64,000 nt of DNA from Candidatus Saccharimonadota bacterium (GTDB lineage Bacteria > Patescibacteriota > Saccharimonadia > Saccharimonadales > Saccharimonadaceae). Each line of letters begins with the position of its first letter. The first letter of the stretch is position 1. The notes beneath the pieces are model-generated. The model was not told the origin of the DNA. It did not search any database and saw only the letters and a program-made list of their open reading frames with translations. Below are positions 50,822-59,944 of the stretch, piece by piece. The stretch lies in the NCBI GenBank assembly GCA_017406405.1, contig JAFQYO010000007.1, positions 1-64,000 on the forward strand. The letters run 5' to 3'. The position numbers were made by a program, and so were the translations under genes.

Positions 50822-51756
50822 GTTGTTTCTGAGTGAAATTTTTCATGAACTTCGCGGAGGTGAGGGTCGGTGATGTGGGTGTAAATCTGGGTTGTGGAGA
50901 TGTTAGCGTGGCCGAGCATGGCTTGGACGCTACGTAAATCGGCGCCGTTCATGAGGAGATCGGTTGCAAAAGAATGACGGAGAGTGTGGGGGGTAACATG
51001 TTTGGTGATGCCGGCGGCGCGAGCGTATTTTTCGATAATGCGCTGGACGGAGCGAGGAGTGAGACGACGATAGTTTCCGGAGGTGTCGGCAGAATTTAAG
51101 TTTCGAGAGTTGTTGAGAAAAAGAGCAGGGAGAGAATCTTTTCTGACCGCGAGATAATTTCGGACGTGGTCGGCGGCGGATTCAGAGACGAAAATTGGGC
51201 GGTCTTTTTGACCCTTACCGCGAACAAGAAATTCGCGACGGTCGAGATTGATTGAATCGCGGTTTAGATTTATAAGTTCAGAAACACGAAGACCACCAGA
51301 AAAGAGAAGTTCGACAATTGCTCGGTCGCGGAGACCGGATTCTGTGTCGTCTGGGATTGCGTTTAGAAGTTCTTCTATTTCGTCGAAATGAAGGAAGGTT
51401 ACCTGTTTTTTTGCGGCGCGAGGAAGATCGACGAGGGAAGGGTCAAGAGATTTTATTTTGCGGCGAGCGAGGTATTTTAAAAAACCTCGAAGAGCAATAA
51501 GATGGTAGGCTTGAGTGATGGTTTTTAGGCCTTCGTTGCGGACGTTGTTCATGTAACGATTAAGTGAAAGGCGATATTTTCTAAGGAGTTCAGTGTCGAT
51601 TTCTTCGGGTTTTATTGAATCTTTGCCGGTGATTTCTGAACAAATTTCATAAAAACGATAGAGATAAAGACGGTAGTTTTCGATTGTGCGTTTCGAACGG
51701 CCACGTTCGACTTCGAGATGCTCAAGAAAATCTTCAATAAGTTCGTTTATATCCAT
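50818..51756 (-). CDS. xer: Tyrosine recombinase XerC/XerD-like
   Basis: 312 aa from ATG 51756; TATAAT (complement of 51763-51768) lies 6 nt upstream, so a longer in-frame extension is excluded. SAM-like N-terminal domain (FLEHLEVERGRSKRTIENYR). Catalytic residues: Arg in FSGGLRVSELINL, Lys in VRGKGQKDR, HxxR in HTLRHSFATDLLMNGADL, His in LGHANISTTQIYTH, whose Tyr is the nucleophile. It resolves chromosome dimers with FtsK, also in this window. Confidence 0.93.
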   Translation of the reverse strand: MDINELIEDFLEHLEVERGRSKRTIENYRLYLYRFYEICSEITGKDSIKPEEIDTELLRKYRLSLNRYMNNVRNEGLKTITQAYHLIALRGFLKYLARRKIKSLDPSLVDLPRAAKKQVTFLHFDEIEELLNAIPDDTESGLRDRAIVELLFSGGLRVSELINLNRDSINLDRREFLVRGKGQKDRPIFVSESAADHVRNYLAVRKDSLPALFLNNSRNLNSADTSGNYRRLTPRSVQRIIEKYARAAGITKHVTPHTLRHSFATDLLMNGADLRSVQAMLGHANISTTQIYTHITDPHLREVHEKFHSETT

Positions 51757-51810
51757 AACCAGATTATAGCACATTGACAGATATGTTATAATAATATAAA
51801 AGGAGAAAAA

Positions 51811-52326
51811 ATGGGAAAAGAAAAAGACCTTATCCAGAGAAGTTTAGTAGTTTGTAAGCCGGATGCTGTACAACGAGGAATTGTTGGGGAGATTTTGCAA
51901 AGATTTGAGAGAGTTGGCTTGAAGATTGTGGGGATGAAAATGGTAATGCCGGATGAAGACCATTATCGCGCGCATTATGAAGAGATTGGAAAAATGATTA
52001 CAAGAAGAGGCGAACAAGCGTTTCGCTATAACTTGTCGTATATGACAACAGGGCCGGTTATTGCGATGGTTCTTGAAGGTGTTGAGGCAGTTCCGTTAGT
52101 TCGAAAAATTGTTGGGCCGACCGAACCAAAGTCAGCAGAGATGGGAACGATTCGAGGTGATTTTTCTCATATGAGCTTTGGTTATTCGGACGCAAAAGGG
52201 ATTGGAGTGCCAAATCTTGTTCATGCTTCGGGAAATGTTGAGGAAGCTAAGAAGGAAATTAAACTCTGGTTTAATGATGATGAATTGTACGATTATTCAG
52301 ATTTAAACGAGAAATATACAAGATAA
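51811..52326 (+). CDS. ndk: Nucleoside diphosphate kinase
   Basis: 171 aa, longer than the usual 140-150. LVVCKPDAVQRGIVGEILQR, GPVIAMVLEGVEAVPLVRKI and GTIRGDF are clear. The active His lies in NLVHASGNVEEA, where NxxHGSD is usual, and an insert of about 17 residues precedes it. It exchanges phosphate between nucleoside di- and triphosphates. AAAGGAG precedes the ATG. Confidence 0.93.
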   Translation: MGKEKDLIQRSLVVCKPDAVQRGIVGEILQRFERVGLKIVGMKMVMPDEDHYRAHYEEIGKMITRRGEQAFRYNLSYMTTGPVIAMVLEGVEAVPLVRKIVGPTEPKSAEMGTIRGDFSHMSFGYSDAKGIGVPNLVHASGNVEEAKKEIKLWFNDDELYDYSDLNEKYTR

Positions 52327-52329
52327 TTG

Positions 52330-52406
52330 TGGTAGCCTGGGCGGGAGTCGAACCCACAACCTTCTCCTTAGGACGGAGCTGCTCTATCCAATTGAGCTAC
52401 CAAGCC
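52330..52406 (-). tRNA. tRNA-Arg (CCT)
   Basis: On the minus strand acceptor GGCTTGG/CCAGGCT, anticodon loop GTCCTAA (CCT), T-loop TTCGACT and encoded CCA. Confidence 0.93.
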
Positions 52407-52534
52407 ATTAGATTATAATAAAACAGCTCGAGTTCGATAAAAATCTACTTCCGCTTTGCTTTAAAATCGAAAAGACAAAAACGGTGGTCGAGCTGTAGCT
52501 ACATTATAACATATGTTTGTGGTATAATTTGAAT

Positions 52535-53569
52535 ATGAGTTCAAAGCTTTCGCGAAAGAAAAATGACAATAAATTTAAAACTCGTGTGACCGAAAAGGAA
52601 AGAGTTGAGGCGAGACGAGAAGAAGTTTTAGCGAGAGGCAGAAAGTTTAAATATCCTCTTCAATATGCAAAACATAGATTAGTAGTCAATACAGTTATAA
52701 TTGGGGTGGTGGCGCTTGTTGTTTTGGTTGTTTCTGGGTGGGCGGCGTTATATAAGTTCCAGGATATGGGGGATATTATGTACCGGATTTCTATGGTGGT
52801 TCCGGTTCCTGTGGCGAAGATAGATGGAAAAAAAGTAAAGTTTTCTGATTATCTTTTGTTTGCGAGAAGTAGCTTGACGCCGTTAGAAAAATCTTCAGGG
52901 ATTGAAGATAGTGCTGAAGATGAGGCGGCTATGAGAAATGATTATAAACGAATGGCGTTGACGCAAGCGGAAGATTTGACTTTTGCTTTGAAGCTTGGGG
53001 AGGAAAATGGTATTGAAGTGTCAAATGAGGAGGTGAAGGCGGTTTTTGACGAACATAGAAAGGTTGGAGGGACGGAAAGAAGCGAAGAGAGTTTTTTGAA
53101 GGTTCTAAATACGAATCTTGGTGTATCGAAAAGAGAATATGAACGAATGCTTTATTTGACGCTGATGAAATCAAAGGTGGTACAGGAGATTGATATGAAC
53201 GCGAATAAGGTCGTAGCGGAGGTTGAAAAAACATTAAAAGAGAACGGTGGGGATTTCCAGGCTACAGCAGAGAAAATGGGGGATAAAGTTCGATATGAAG
53301 ATACGGGTGGGTTAGTGGATAGTAAGAATGTTGACGGAGGGCGTGCGGCTAAGGCGGATTCAATGAATGTCGGAGAGGTTAGCGGAAAGTTTTTGTCGGG
53401 GAACGGAGATGGATATTATTTTGTAAAAACGACAAAAAAGGAAGATGGGAAAGTCGCCTACGCCTCGCTTTATGTGAAGTTTACGGAATTTGATAAGAGG
53501 TTAGCACAAGTTAGAGAAGAGGGGAAGGTCAAAGAATATATTGATTTGCCTGAGCACAATGAGCAGTAA
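52535..53569 (+). CDS. Membrane-anchored SurA/PpiC-like folding protein
   Basis: 344 aa from ATG 52535 (TATAAT 52523-52528, 6 nt; a further upstream ATG is excluded by the promoter). A basic cytoplasmic start, a membrane helix at about residues 47-70 (VVNTVIIGVVALVVLVVSGW), then PVAKIDGKKVKFSDYLLFAR, a SurA-N-like helical domain (EENGIEVSNEEVKAVFDEHR) and a C-terminal part resembling a parvulin domain (GGDFQATAEKMGD, GEVSGKFLSGNGDGYYFVKT). It probably assists folding of exported proteins. The isomerase residues are not certain. Confidence 0.7.
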   Translation: MSSKLSRKKNDNKFKTRVTEKERVEARREEVLARGRKFKYPLQYAKHRLVVNTVIIGVVALVVLVVSGWAALYKFQDMGDIMYRISMVVPVPVAKIDGKKVKFSDYLLFARSSLTPLEKSSGIEDSAEDEAAMRNDYKRMALTQAEDLTFALKLGEENGIEVSNEEVKAVFDEHRKVGGTERSEESFLKVLNTNLGVSKREYERMLYLTLMKSKVVQEIDMNANKVVAEVEKTLKENGGDFQATAEKMGDKVRYEDTGGLVDSKNVDGGRAAKADSMNVGEVSGKFLSGNGDGYYFVKTTKKEDGKVAYASLYVKFTEFDKRLAQVREEGKVKEYIDLPEHNEQ

Positions 53570-53589
53570 GAAAGTTTGGTAATAAAAAA

Positions 53590-53665
53590 TGGAGCCGATG
53601 GCAGGGATCGAACCTGTGACCTGCTCGTTACGAATGAGCTGCTCTGCCAGCTGAGCTACATCGGC
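53590..53665 (-). tRNA. tRNA-Thr (CGT)
   Basis: Acceptor GCCGATG/CATCGGC, anticodon loop TTCGTAA (CGT), T-loop GGTTCGATCC, encoded CCA. Confidence 0.93.
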
Positions 53666-53669
53666 AATA

Positions 53670-53744
53670 TGGTGCGGGTACAGGGAGTCGGACCCTGATC
53701 TCATCCTTGGGAAGGATACATAATAGCCGCTATACGATACCCGC
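53670..53744 (-). tRNA. tRNA-Gly (CCC)
   Basis: Acceptor GCGGGTA/TACCCGC, anticodon loop TTCCCAA (CCC), encoded CCA. Only 4 bp from tRNA-Thr, so both come from one transcript. Confidence 0.93.
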
Positions 53745-53847
53745 GATGGTTTTATTATAACAAAAAATCTTTCTTTTTGAAGGGGGATTTTCGAGAGGAA
53801 AATAAGACTTGAAGAGAAGGCTGATTTGGGGTATAATGTGAGTAAAT

Positions 53848-53924
53848 GGATTCGTAGCTCAGTTGGTTAGAGCGCTGCCCTGTCACGGCAGAGGTCGCGA
53901 GTTCGAGTCTCGTCGGATCCGCCA
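53848..53924 (+). tRNA. tRNA-Asp (GTC)
   Basis: Acceptor GGATTCG/CGGATCC, anticodon loop CTGTCAC (GTC), T-loop GAGTTCGAGTC, encoded CCA. TATAAT at 53832-53837. Confidence 0.95.
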
Positions 53925-53979
53925 TTTGTTTTAGGCCTGAGTGGTCTTTATTTTTTGTTTATGGTATAATGGAGATACT

Positions 53980-54384
53980 ATGAGAGAAATCGGCAACGGT
54001 TTTAGGAAGATTTTTAGAAAAGATAAGAAAATACTGATTTTAATGTTTGTGTTGTTTATAGCAAGCGGAGTGTTGGCCCTGCACGCATTATTCCATTTCA
54101 AGGTGGGGGGGACAACTATGTACATCGGTTATTCGGATATTGGGGAATTTTCTGGCGGAGAGTTCTCTTCGCTTTGGAATTCTGGTGGATATCGGACGGG
54201 GGGTTGGATGGATGTGGCGATTTTCCCGATTTTAGCGCTTATACTGGGAGTCTTCCATAATTTGTTAGCGGTTCAAATTTATAACAGACGTGGAAAGGGG
54301 TATGCAGAGGCGTTTTTGATTCTGTCTTTAATAGTGGTAGTTGGGGCGTTTTTGTTCTTGTTGAGGTTGCTAGGAGAAATCTAA
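53980..54384 (+). CDS. Small membrane protein of unknown function
   Basis: 134 aa from ATG 53980 (TATAAT 53965-53970, 9 nt). Three hydrophobic helices: about residues 17-38, 80-100 and 110-130. The loop after TM1 is Gly/Ser/Thr-rich and likely outside. It directly precedes the glycosyltransferase gene (adjacent stop and start) and may be its membrane partner. No family recognised. Confidence 0.75.
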   Translation: MREIGNGFRKIFRKDKKILILMFVLFIASGVLALHALFHFKVGGTTMYIGYSDIGEFSGGEFSSLWNSGGYRTGGWMDVAIFPILALILGVFHNLLAVQIYNRRGKGYAEAFLILSLIVVVGAFLFLLRLLGEI

Positions 54385-56022
54385 ATGAGAAGGCCGAGTC
54401 TTGATATTCCGCAAGGGAAAAGGACGTTAAAATATAGGTTTCTTGAGATTCTGCCAGGAGCTGTTTCTTATGGTGGAGTGATACTGTTGTTTATCTTGTC
54501 GTTTTTTAGTCCTTTCGCGGGGGCTATTTATTTATTGTTAATAATATCAATAACGTTAGTGAAGGCCGTCGCGGTTGCGTATCGGACTTATGGGGGGTAT
54601 AAGGCAGTTGATATGGCGGAAAGAGTAGATTGGGTGAAACGATGCGAAGATTTAGAGAATCCTCATGAAGCTTATGAGCGATTAAGAAATACTCATAGGG
54701 AGAGTTATAATTTTTCTGAGCATGTAAGAAATCTGAAAGCGATTAGTTCAGATCCTGACGCGAACAAGAACTATATTAGGCCGAGTGATATTTATCACGC
54801 AGTGATTATGGTCGCTTATAATGAAGGAATCGAAACGATGCAACCGAGTATTGAGGCGGTTCGAGATACAGATTTTCCGAATGACAGAATAATTTTTGTA
54901 CTTGGATACGAGGAGAGAGGGGGCGAGCAAATAGAGAAGAATGCGAAATATCTAAAAAATTTGTTCAAGGATACGTTTAAGGATTTTATTATTGTTAAAC
55001 ATCCTGACGGGATTAAAGGTGAGATAACTGGGAAGGGGCCGAATCTTTGTTGCGCTGCGAGAGAATTGAGTAAATATATTGTACGGAAACGAATTGACAG
55101 GGAAAAGGTAATGATAACTAGCATAGATAGTGACAATCAGATGCACAAGAAGTATCTTGATTCGGTTGCTTATGAGTTTTGTGCAAGAAATCAAAAGACG
55201 AGACAAAGAAGGAGCTATCAGCCAGTCTGTTTGTTTATGAATAATATTTGGGATGCAGCGGCGCCTATGAGGGTAATTGCGATGAGTAATTCTTTTTTTA
55301 ATATTATTCAGACGATGCGACCACATATGCTATGGAATTTTGCGAGCCATTCACAGCCGTTAGCGGCACTTGAGGATATGAATTATTGGAGCAAAAGGAC
55401 AATTGTGGAAGATGGGCATCAGTATTGGAGAAGTTATTTCTATTTTAAGGGGGATTATGACACTGTGCCGATTCGGGTGCCGATTTATCAAGATGCAGTG
55501 ATAGATGAGACGGTACCGGCGACTTTGAAGGCACAGTTTGTACAGTTAAGAAGATGGGCTTATGGGGCGAGTGATGTAGCGTACGTTGGGAATATGTTGT
55601 TTAGGAAAAATAGGGAAGTGCCGTTTTGGAAGACGTTCGTGAAGTTTATGAAACTCTTTTATAGCCATATTACGAGATCGATGATTGCGCCAATTGTGGC
55701 GGTGGGGGGTTGGGTGCCAATGCTTATGAATATGTCGACGAGAAAAATGGTGGCATTTAATTTGCCGATGGTAGTAAGCGTAGTGCAGACGATTGCGGTA
55801 GTAGGGGCGTTAATGACGGTGGTTGTAAGCTTGAAGATTTTGCCGAAGAGGCCGGCGAAATATGGGAAGAGTAAGAGCTTGGCGATGGTTGCACAATGGG
55901 TTTTTTCGCCGATTGTAGCAATTTGTTATTCAAGCGCGTCGGCGTATGTTGCACAAACGAAGTTGATGTTGGGGCATTATATGGAAAAATTTGATGTTAC
56001 GAATAAGGTCGTTAAGAAGTAA
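54385..56022 (+). CDS. Membrane glycosyltransferase, GT2 cellulose-synthase-like
   Basis: 545 aa. Two membrane helices (about residues 25-70), a cytoplasmic GT-A domain and three or four C-terminal helices. GT2 motifs: AVIMVAYNEGIETM, the DxD-like MITSIDSDNQMHKKYL, RTIVEDGHQYWRSYF (ED/TED base) and QFVQLRRWAYG (QxxRW). These processive or single-step enzymes build surface polysaccharide or glycolipid from nucleotide sugars. Sugar and product are unknown. It forms a two-gene operon with the small membrane protein. Confidence 0.85.
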   Translation: MRRPSLDIPQGKRTLKYRFLEILPGAVSYGGVILLFILSFFSPFAGAIYLLLIISITLVKAVAVAYRTYGGYKAVDMAERVDWVKRCEDLENPHEAYERLRNTHRESYNFSEHVRNLKAISSDPDANKNYIRPSDIYHAVIMVAYNEGIETMQPSIEAVRDTDFPNDRIIFVLGYEERGGEQIEKNAKYLKNLFKDTFKDFIIVKHPDGIKGEITGKGPNLCCAARELSKYIVRKRIDREKVMITSIDSDNQMHKKYLDSVAYEFCARNQKTRQRRSYQPVCLFMNNIWDAAAPMRVIAMSNSFFNIIQTMRPHMLWNFASHSQPLAALEDMNYWSKRTIVEDGHQYWRSYFYFKGDYDTVPIRVPIYQDAVIDETVPATLKAQFVQLRRWAYGASDVAYVGNMLFRKNREVPFWKTFVKFMKLFYSHITRSMIAPIVAVGGWVPMLMNMSTRKMVAFNLPMVVSVVQTIAVVGALMTVVVSLKILPKRPAKYGKSKSLAMVAQWVFSPIVAICYSSASAYVAQTKLMLGHYMEKFDVTNKVVKK

Positions 56023-56042
56023 AATGTGTTATAATTTTTTGT

Positions 56043-57278
56043 ATGAGATTATCTAAGACTTTCGTAAAGACATTGCGCGAAGCGCCGAAAGACGAAACGG
56101 CGAAAAATGCGCAACTTTTGATTCGGGCGGGATACATACATAAGGAGATGGCGGGGGTTTATTCGTATTTGCCACTTGGGTTGAGGACGATTGAAAATAT
56201 TAAGAAGATAATTAGGGAAGAGCTGAACGGGATTGGAGCCGAGGAAATTCAGATGACTGTGCTTCAAAATCCGAAACCATGGGAGTTGACAGATAGATGG
56301 GATATTAAGAAGATGGACGTTTGGTTTAAAACGGAGTTGTCGAGCGGAGGGGAACTTGGATTAGGGCCAACTCACGAAGAGCCAACAACGAGTATGCTGA
56401 AGGAATATATTAAAAGTTATCGAGATTTGCCGGTTTTAGTGTATCAAATTCAGACAAAGTTTAGGAATGAGTTGAGAGCGAAGTCAGGGATTTTAAGAAC
56501 GCGAGAGTTTTTGATGAAAGATTTATATTCTTTTTCGGCGACAGAAGAGGAACATAAAAAGATTTATGCTGAGGTCGAGAAGGCTTATGAGAGGATTTAC
56601 GATAGATTAGGGATTGGTAAGGATACATTTGAAACTTTCGCGAGCGGAGGTGTTTTTTCGAAATATTCGCATGAATACCAAACGATTTTGCCAGCGGGGG
56701 AAGATACTATTTATCATAATAAGGACATGTCGGTTGTTTTGAATAAGGAAGTTTTAGAACCAGAAGTTTTAGAGGATTTAGGGGTTTCTAAAGAAGAGTT
56801 AACGGAAACGACGGCTTCGGAGGTCGGGAATATATTTACTTTGAAATATAAATATAGTGAGCCGTTAGGGTTGAAATATCAGGATAAAGATGGAGAACAG
56901 AGAACGGTGTTTATGGGATGTTATGGAATTGGCGTCTCGAGAGTTTTAGGGGTGATTGTAGAGAAATTTGCGGATGAGAAGGGATTAGTTTTTCCCGAGA
57001 CGGTTGCACCGTATAAATATCATTTTGTGGCGATTGGGGAAAAGGGGATGGAGAAGGCGAATGAAATTTATGAAAAGTTTAAGATGAAAGATGAAATTTT
57101 GTTCGATGATAGAGATGTGAGATTTGGGGAGAAAATGAAGGATGCGGAGTTGATGGGGATTCCGACGAGAGTGTTAATTTCTGATCGAACGCTTGAGAGT
57201 GACGAAGTAGAGATTTGCGACAGGATGACTGGAAATATAAAGAGAATTTCTATTGACAAATTAATAGCTTCTTTGTAA
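56043..57278 (+). CDS. proS: Prolyl-tRNA synthetase, short form without editing domain
   Basis: 411 aa. Class II motifs: motif 1 around AGVYSYLPLGLRTIENI, motif 2 FRNELRAKSGILRTREFLMKD (in parts), motif 3 FMGCYGIGVSRVLGV. The C-terminal anticodon-binding domain (DDRDVRFGEKMKDAELMGIP) is present. The YbaK-like INS editing domain of about 180 residues that bacterial-type ProRS has between motifs 2 and 3 is lacking, which explains the short length. TATAAT 56030-56035 is 7 nt before ATG. Confidence 0.95.
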   Translation: MRLSKTFVKTLREAPKDETAKNAQLLIRAGYIHKEMAGVYSYLPLGLRTIENIKKIIREELNGIGAEEIQMTVLQNPKPWELTDRWDIKKMDVWFKTELSSGGELGLGPTHEEPTTSMLKEYIKSYRDLPVLVYQIQTKFRNELRAKSGILRTREFLMKDLYSFSATEEEHKKIYAEVEKAYERIYDRLGIGKDTFETFASGGVFSKYSHEYQTILPAGEDTIYHNKDMSVVLNKEVLEPEVLEDLGVSKEELTETTASEVGNIFTLKYKYSEPLGLKYQDKDGEQRTVFMGCYGIGVSRVLGVIVEKFADEKGLVFPETVAPYKYHFVAIGEKGMEKANEIYEKFKMKDEILFDDRDVRFGEKMKDAELMGIPTRVLISDRTLESDEVEICDRMTGNIKRISIDKLIASL

Positions 57279-57337
57279 GATTTTTAGGAAAAGTTACAAC
57301 AAAATGATTATGTTTATTTTAAGGAGGTTTTTGAGTC

Positions 57338-57784
57338 ATGAAGAAGAGTATTGATTTGACTAAGGAAGGTAGGGCTGAATTAGAAAAGGAGCTGAAGGAA
57401 AGGATTGCCGAAAGGGAAGTAATAAAAGAGAAAATTGCGACAGCTAGGGCCTTTGGGGATTTGTCGGAGAATGAAGATTATTCAGCTGCGCGAAGTGAAC
57501 AAAAGTTGAACGAGAGCAGGATTTCTGAAATTGAGGAAATTTTGAAAAGTGCAAAAATTATTGCGAACCGAGGTCATGATAAGGTTGTGATGGGGGCGAA
57601 GGTGACGGTTAAAGTAGGAGGGAAAGAGTATACTTATTCTATTGTTGGGCCAGTTGAAGCGAACCCGCTTGAGGGGAAGATTTCTAATGAAAGCCCAATT
57701 GGGAAGGCGATGTTCGGAAAGAAAGCTGGAGAGGAATATACTTTGCCGAATGGAAATACGGGAAAGATTCTAAAGGTTGAATAA
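57338..57784 (+). CDS. greA: Transcription elongation factor GreA
   Basis: 148 aa. The N-terminal coiled coil (GRAELEKELKERIAEREVIK, FGDLSENEDYSAARSEQ with the acidic tip) and the FKBP-like C-terminal domain (GAKVTVKVGGKEYTYSIVGP, SPIGKAMFGKKAGEEYTL) are typical. It rescues backtracked RNA polymerase. AAGGAGG precedes the ATG by 11 nt. A terminator follows at 57789-57811. Confidence 0.96.
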   Translation: MKKSIDLTKEGRAELEKELKERIAEREVIKEKIATARAFGDLSENEDYSAARSEQKLNESRISEIEEILKSAKIIANRGHDKVVMGAKVTVKVGGKEYTYSIVGPVEANPLEGKISNESPIGKAMFGKKAGEEYTLPNGNTGKILKVE

Positions 57785-57788
57785 GAAG

Positions 57789-57811
57789 ACGCCCTCAAGT
57801 GGGCGTTTTTT
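57789..57811 (+). terminator. greA terminator
   Basis: CGCCC and GGGCG around TCAAGT, then TTTTTT. Confidence 0.8.
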
Positions 57812-57866
57812 GATTCTAGGTTTAGACTATGATATCATAAACATAAGTTAAAATGGAGGAGTTTTT

Positions 57867-58817
57867 ATGTGTACAGGAGTTCGTTTTACAGATGATAAAG
57901 GAAGCATGTTTTTCGGACGAAATTTGGATTGGTCGGTCGGGTATGGAGAAAGAATTGTCGTGACGCCAAGGAATTATGATTATAATTCGGCGTTTTTAGG
58001 GAAGATTAAACCGAAATATGCGCTTATTGGAATGGGGATTGTTGAAGAGAACGTACCTCTTTATTTTGATTGCGGCAATGAGGCAGGACTTGCGATTGCG
58101 GGGTTGAATTTTCCGGGATATGCGCAATATGAGCCAGCTGCGGTTGAGGGAAAGACGAACGTGGCAGCTTATGAGTTCCCGCTTTGGGTGGCGATGAATT
58201 TTGCGACTGTGGATGAAGTTGAGGATGCTTTGAAAAATGTGGCGATTGTAGCGAAACCGGTGAGCGACAAATTCCCGGTTTCGATGTTGCACTGGATTAT
58301 CGGAGATGCAAAAAGAAGTATTGTTGTCGAATATACAAAAGATGGTTTGGAAATCTTCCATAATGAGGTAGATGTTTTGACGAATCAACCTGGATATGGA
58401 TGGCACAAAGAGAACTTGAGGAACTATATGAATTTGACTAGTCTGCAGCCGAAAAAAGTGATGTGGGGGAAGCAGGAGCTTGATGCGTTTGGGTCGGGTT
58501 CGTTGATGCGAGGGATGCCAGGCGATTATTATTCTCCTTCGAGATTTGTTAGAGTTGCATACCTGAATACGCATTATCCGACAAAGACGACTGAGGAGGA
58601 GAACGTTTCTCGTTTGTTCCATACTTTAGCTGGGGTTGCGATGATTGACGGCGCGGCGGCTATGGCGGATGGTGATTTTGAAAAAACGGTTTATACGGGC
58701 GGATTTTCGGCGGCAACAGGAACGTATTATTGGAATACTTATGAAAATCCAGCGATTCAGAAAGCGGCTTTGAAGGATTTCGATATAAACGGCACAGAGT
58801 TGACCCAAGGCCAGTAG
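57867..58817 (+). CDS. Choloylglycine hydrolase family protein (bile salt hydrolase / penicillin V acylase-like)
   Basis: 316 aa, cytosolic Ntn hydrolase. Starts MCTGVRF, so Cys2 becomes the N-terminal nucleophile after Met removal. Family residues: FFGRNLDWSVGYGE (Arg, Asp), IAGLNFPGYAQY (Asn), VLTNQPGYGWHKENLRNY (Asn), GMPGDYYSPSRFVRVAYLN (Arg). It hydrolyses an amide bond, in bile salt hydrolases the glycine or taurine conjugate. Whether the substrate is bile salt, penicillin V or an acyl-homoserine lactone is not decided by sequence. The gene has its own upstream region and a GGAGG site. Typical of gut bacteria. Confidence 0.9.
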   Translation: MCTGVRFTDDKGSMFFGRNLDWSVGYGERIVVTPRNYDYNSAFLGKIKPKYALIGMGIVEENVPLYFDCGNEAGLAIAGLNFPGYAQYEPAAVEGKTNVAAYEFPLWVAMNFATVDEVEDALKNVAIVAKPVSDKFPVSMLHWIIGDAKRSIVVEYTKDGLEIFHNEVDVLTNQPGYGWHKENLRNYMNLTSLQPKKVMWGKQELDAFGSGSLMRGMPGDYYSPSRFVRVAYLNTHYPTKTTEEENVSRLFHTLAGVAMIDGAAAMADGDFEKTVYTGGFSAATGTYYWNTYENPAIQKAALKDFDINGTELTQGQ

Positions 58818-58827
58818 AGGAGGCTAG

Positions 58828-59649
58828 ATGGAAGTTCACATATTTGGGATTACGTTTGATTTACTAAAAATTATAAATCCAGCGTTTTATATTTTCTTTA
58901 TTCTTTGTTTGAATCTGTTAGTGAGAAGGATTCTAAACGGGGTGTTTGTGCGCGCGATTCGGGGGAAGAAAGTGAGCGAGCATCAAAAACAGAGGGTACA
59001 GACGATTCACGAAATGTTAAAAAGTATTCTCAGATATGTGACTTTGATTCTGATTTTCTTGGTGGTTTTGGCGAGTTGTGGAGTTAATGTGACGTCTTTG
59101 CTCGCGGGTTTGGGGGTTCTGACGGCGATTTTGGGGCTTGCGTTCCAGGATATGATAAAAGATATGATTGCGGGAGTAGCAATCATTACGGAGGGGCAGT
59201 TTAGTGTAGGAGACACTATTGAGGTGAATGGGTTTCAGGGGCAAGTGCTGAGCGTTGGGCTGAAAACGACTCAACTAAAGAATTATCGTGGAGAAGTAAA
59301 AATTATTTCCAATAGAAATATTGATAATTTGACGAATTATAGTAAATTTGACGTCTTAGCAGAGGTAACGGTTGAAACCGGATTTGAGGTGCCGGAGGAA
59401 AAAGTGGTGGAGGCACTTGAGAATGTAAAGAGTCGGCTCGATGGCAAGGTGAGCGAAATGACAGGAGAGATTTCTATTTCGCCAATTTCAAATATGGACG
59501 AGTCGGGCGTGTCGTATACTTTGGCATGTACGAGTGCGCCTGAAGATGCTTCGACAGTCCAGACGGCGCTGAGGGAAGTGATTTTAGAGGAATTTGCGAA
59601 AGCAAAAATTAAACCGGCTTATCGGAAGATTATTGTGGAAGGCAGATAA
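58828..59649 (+). CDS. mscS: Small-conductance mechanosensitive channel MscS
   Basis: 273 aa. Three membrane helices (about residues 16-38, 62-85 and 88-110), the pore helix GLGVLTAILGLAFQDMIKDM, the beta domain FSVGDTIEVNGFQGQVLSVG and LKTTQLKNYRGEVKIISNRN, and the mixed C-terminal domain. It opens in osmotic downshock. Starts 10 bp after the hydrolase gene with GGAGG, so co-transcribed with it. Confidence 0.94.
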   Translation: MEVHIFGITFDLLKIINPAFYIFFILCLNLLVRRILNGVFVRAIRGKKVSEHQKQRVQTIHEMLKSILRYVTLILIFLVVLASCGVNVTSLLAGLGVLTAILGLAFQDMIKDMIAGVAIITEGQFSVGDTIEVNGFQGQVLSVGLKTTQLKNYRGEVKIISNRNIDNLTNYSKFDVLAEVTVETGFEVPEEKVVEALENVKSRLDGKVSEMTGEISISPISNMDESGVSYTLACTSAPEDASTVQTALREVILEEFAKAKIKPAYRKIIVEGR

Positions 59650-59765
59650 AGCTTTATAAATATTTTATGTTTTAGAAAAAGTGACGACTGTCGGGACTTT
59701 GGATAGGCTCTGATAAAATAATTTACACACCCGAAATCGGCCTTCTCTACAGAGAAAAAACATTA

Positions 59766-59790
59766 AAAAAGGGCGTTGATTCGCCCGAAA
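59766..59790 (-). terminator. Terminator of tRNA-Val
   Basis: On the minus strand GGGCG and CGCCC around AATCAA, followed by TTTTTT, 10 bp after the tRNA. Confidence 0.7.
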
Positions 59791-59799
59791 AGTCGTTCA

Positions 59800-59876
59800 T
59801 GGTGGATCGCGAGGGGCTCGAACCCCCGACCTTCTCGGTGTAAACGAGACGCTCTAGCCAACTGAGCTAGCGATCC
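59800..59876 (-). tRNA. tRNA-Val (TAC)
   Basis: Acceptor GGATCGC/GCGATCC, anticodon loop TTTACAC (TAC), T-loop GGTTCGAGCC, encoded CCA. Confidence 0.95.
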
Positions 59877-59944
59877 AACGGAGTTATTATATCACAAAAG
59901 AGAGGGAATGTGGTAAAATGGGGAGGTAAAGAAAGGATAAAGCT

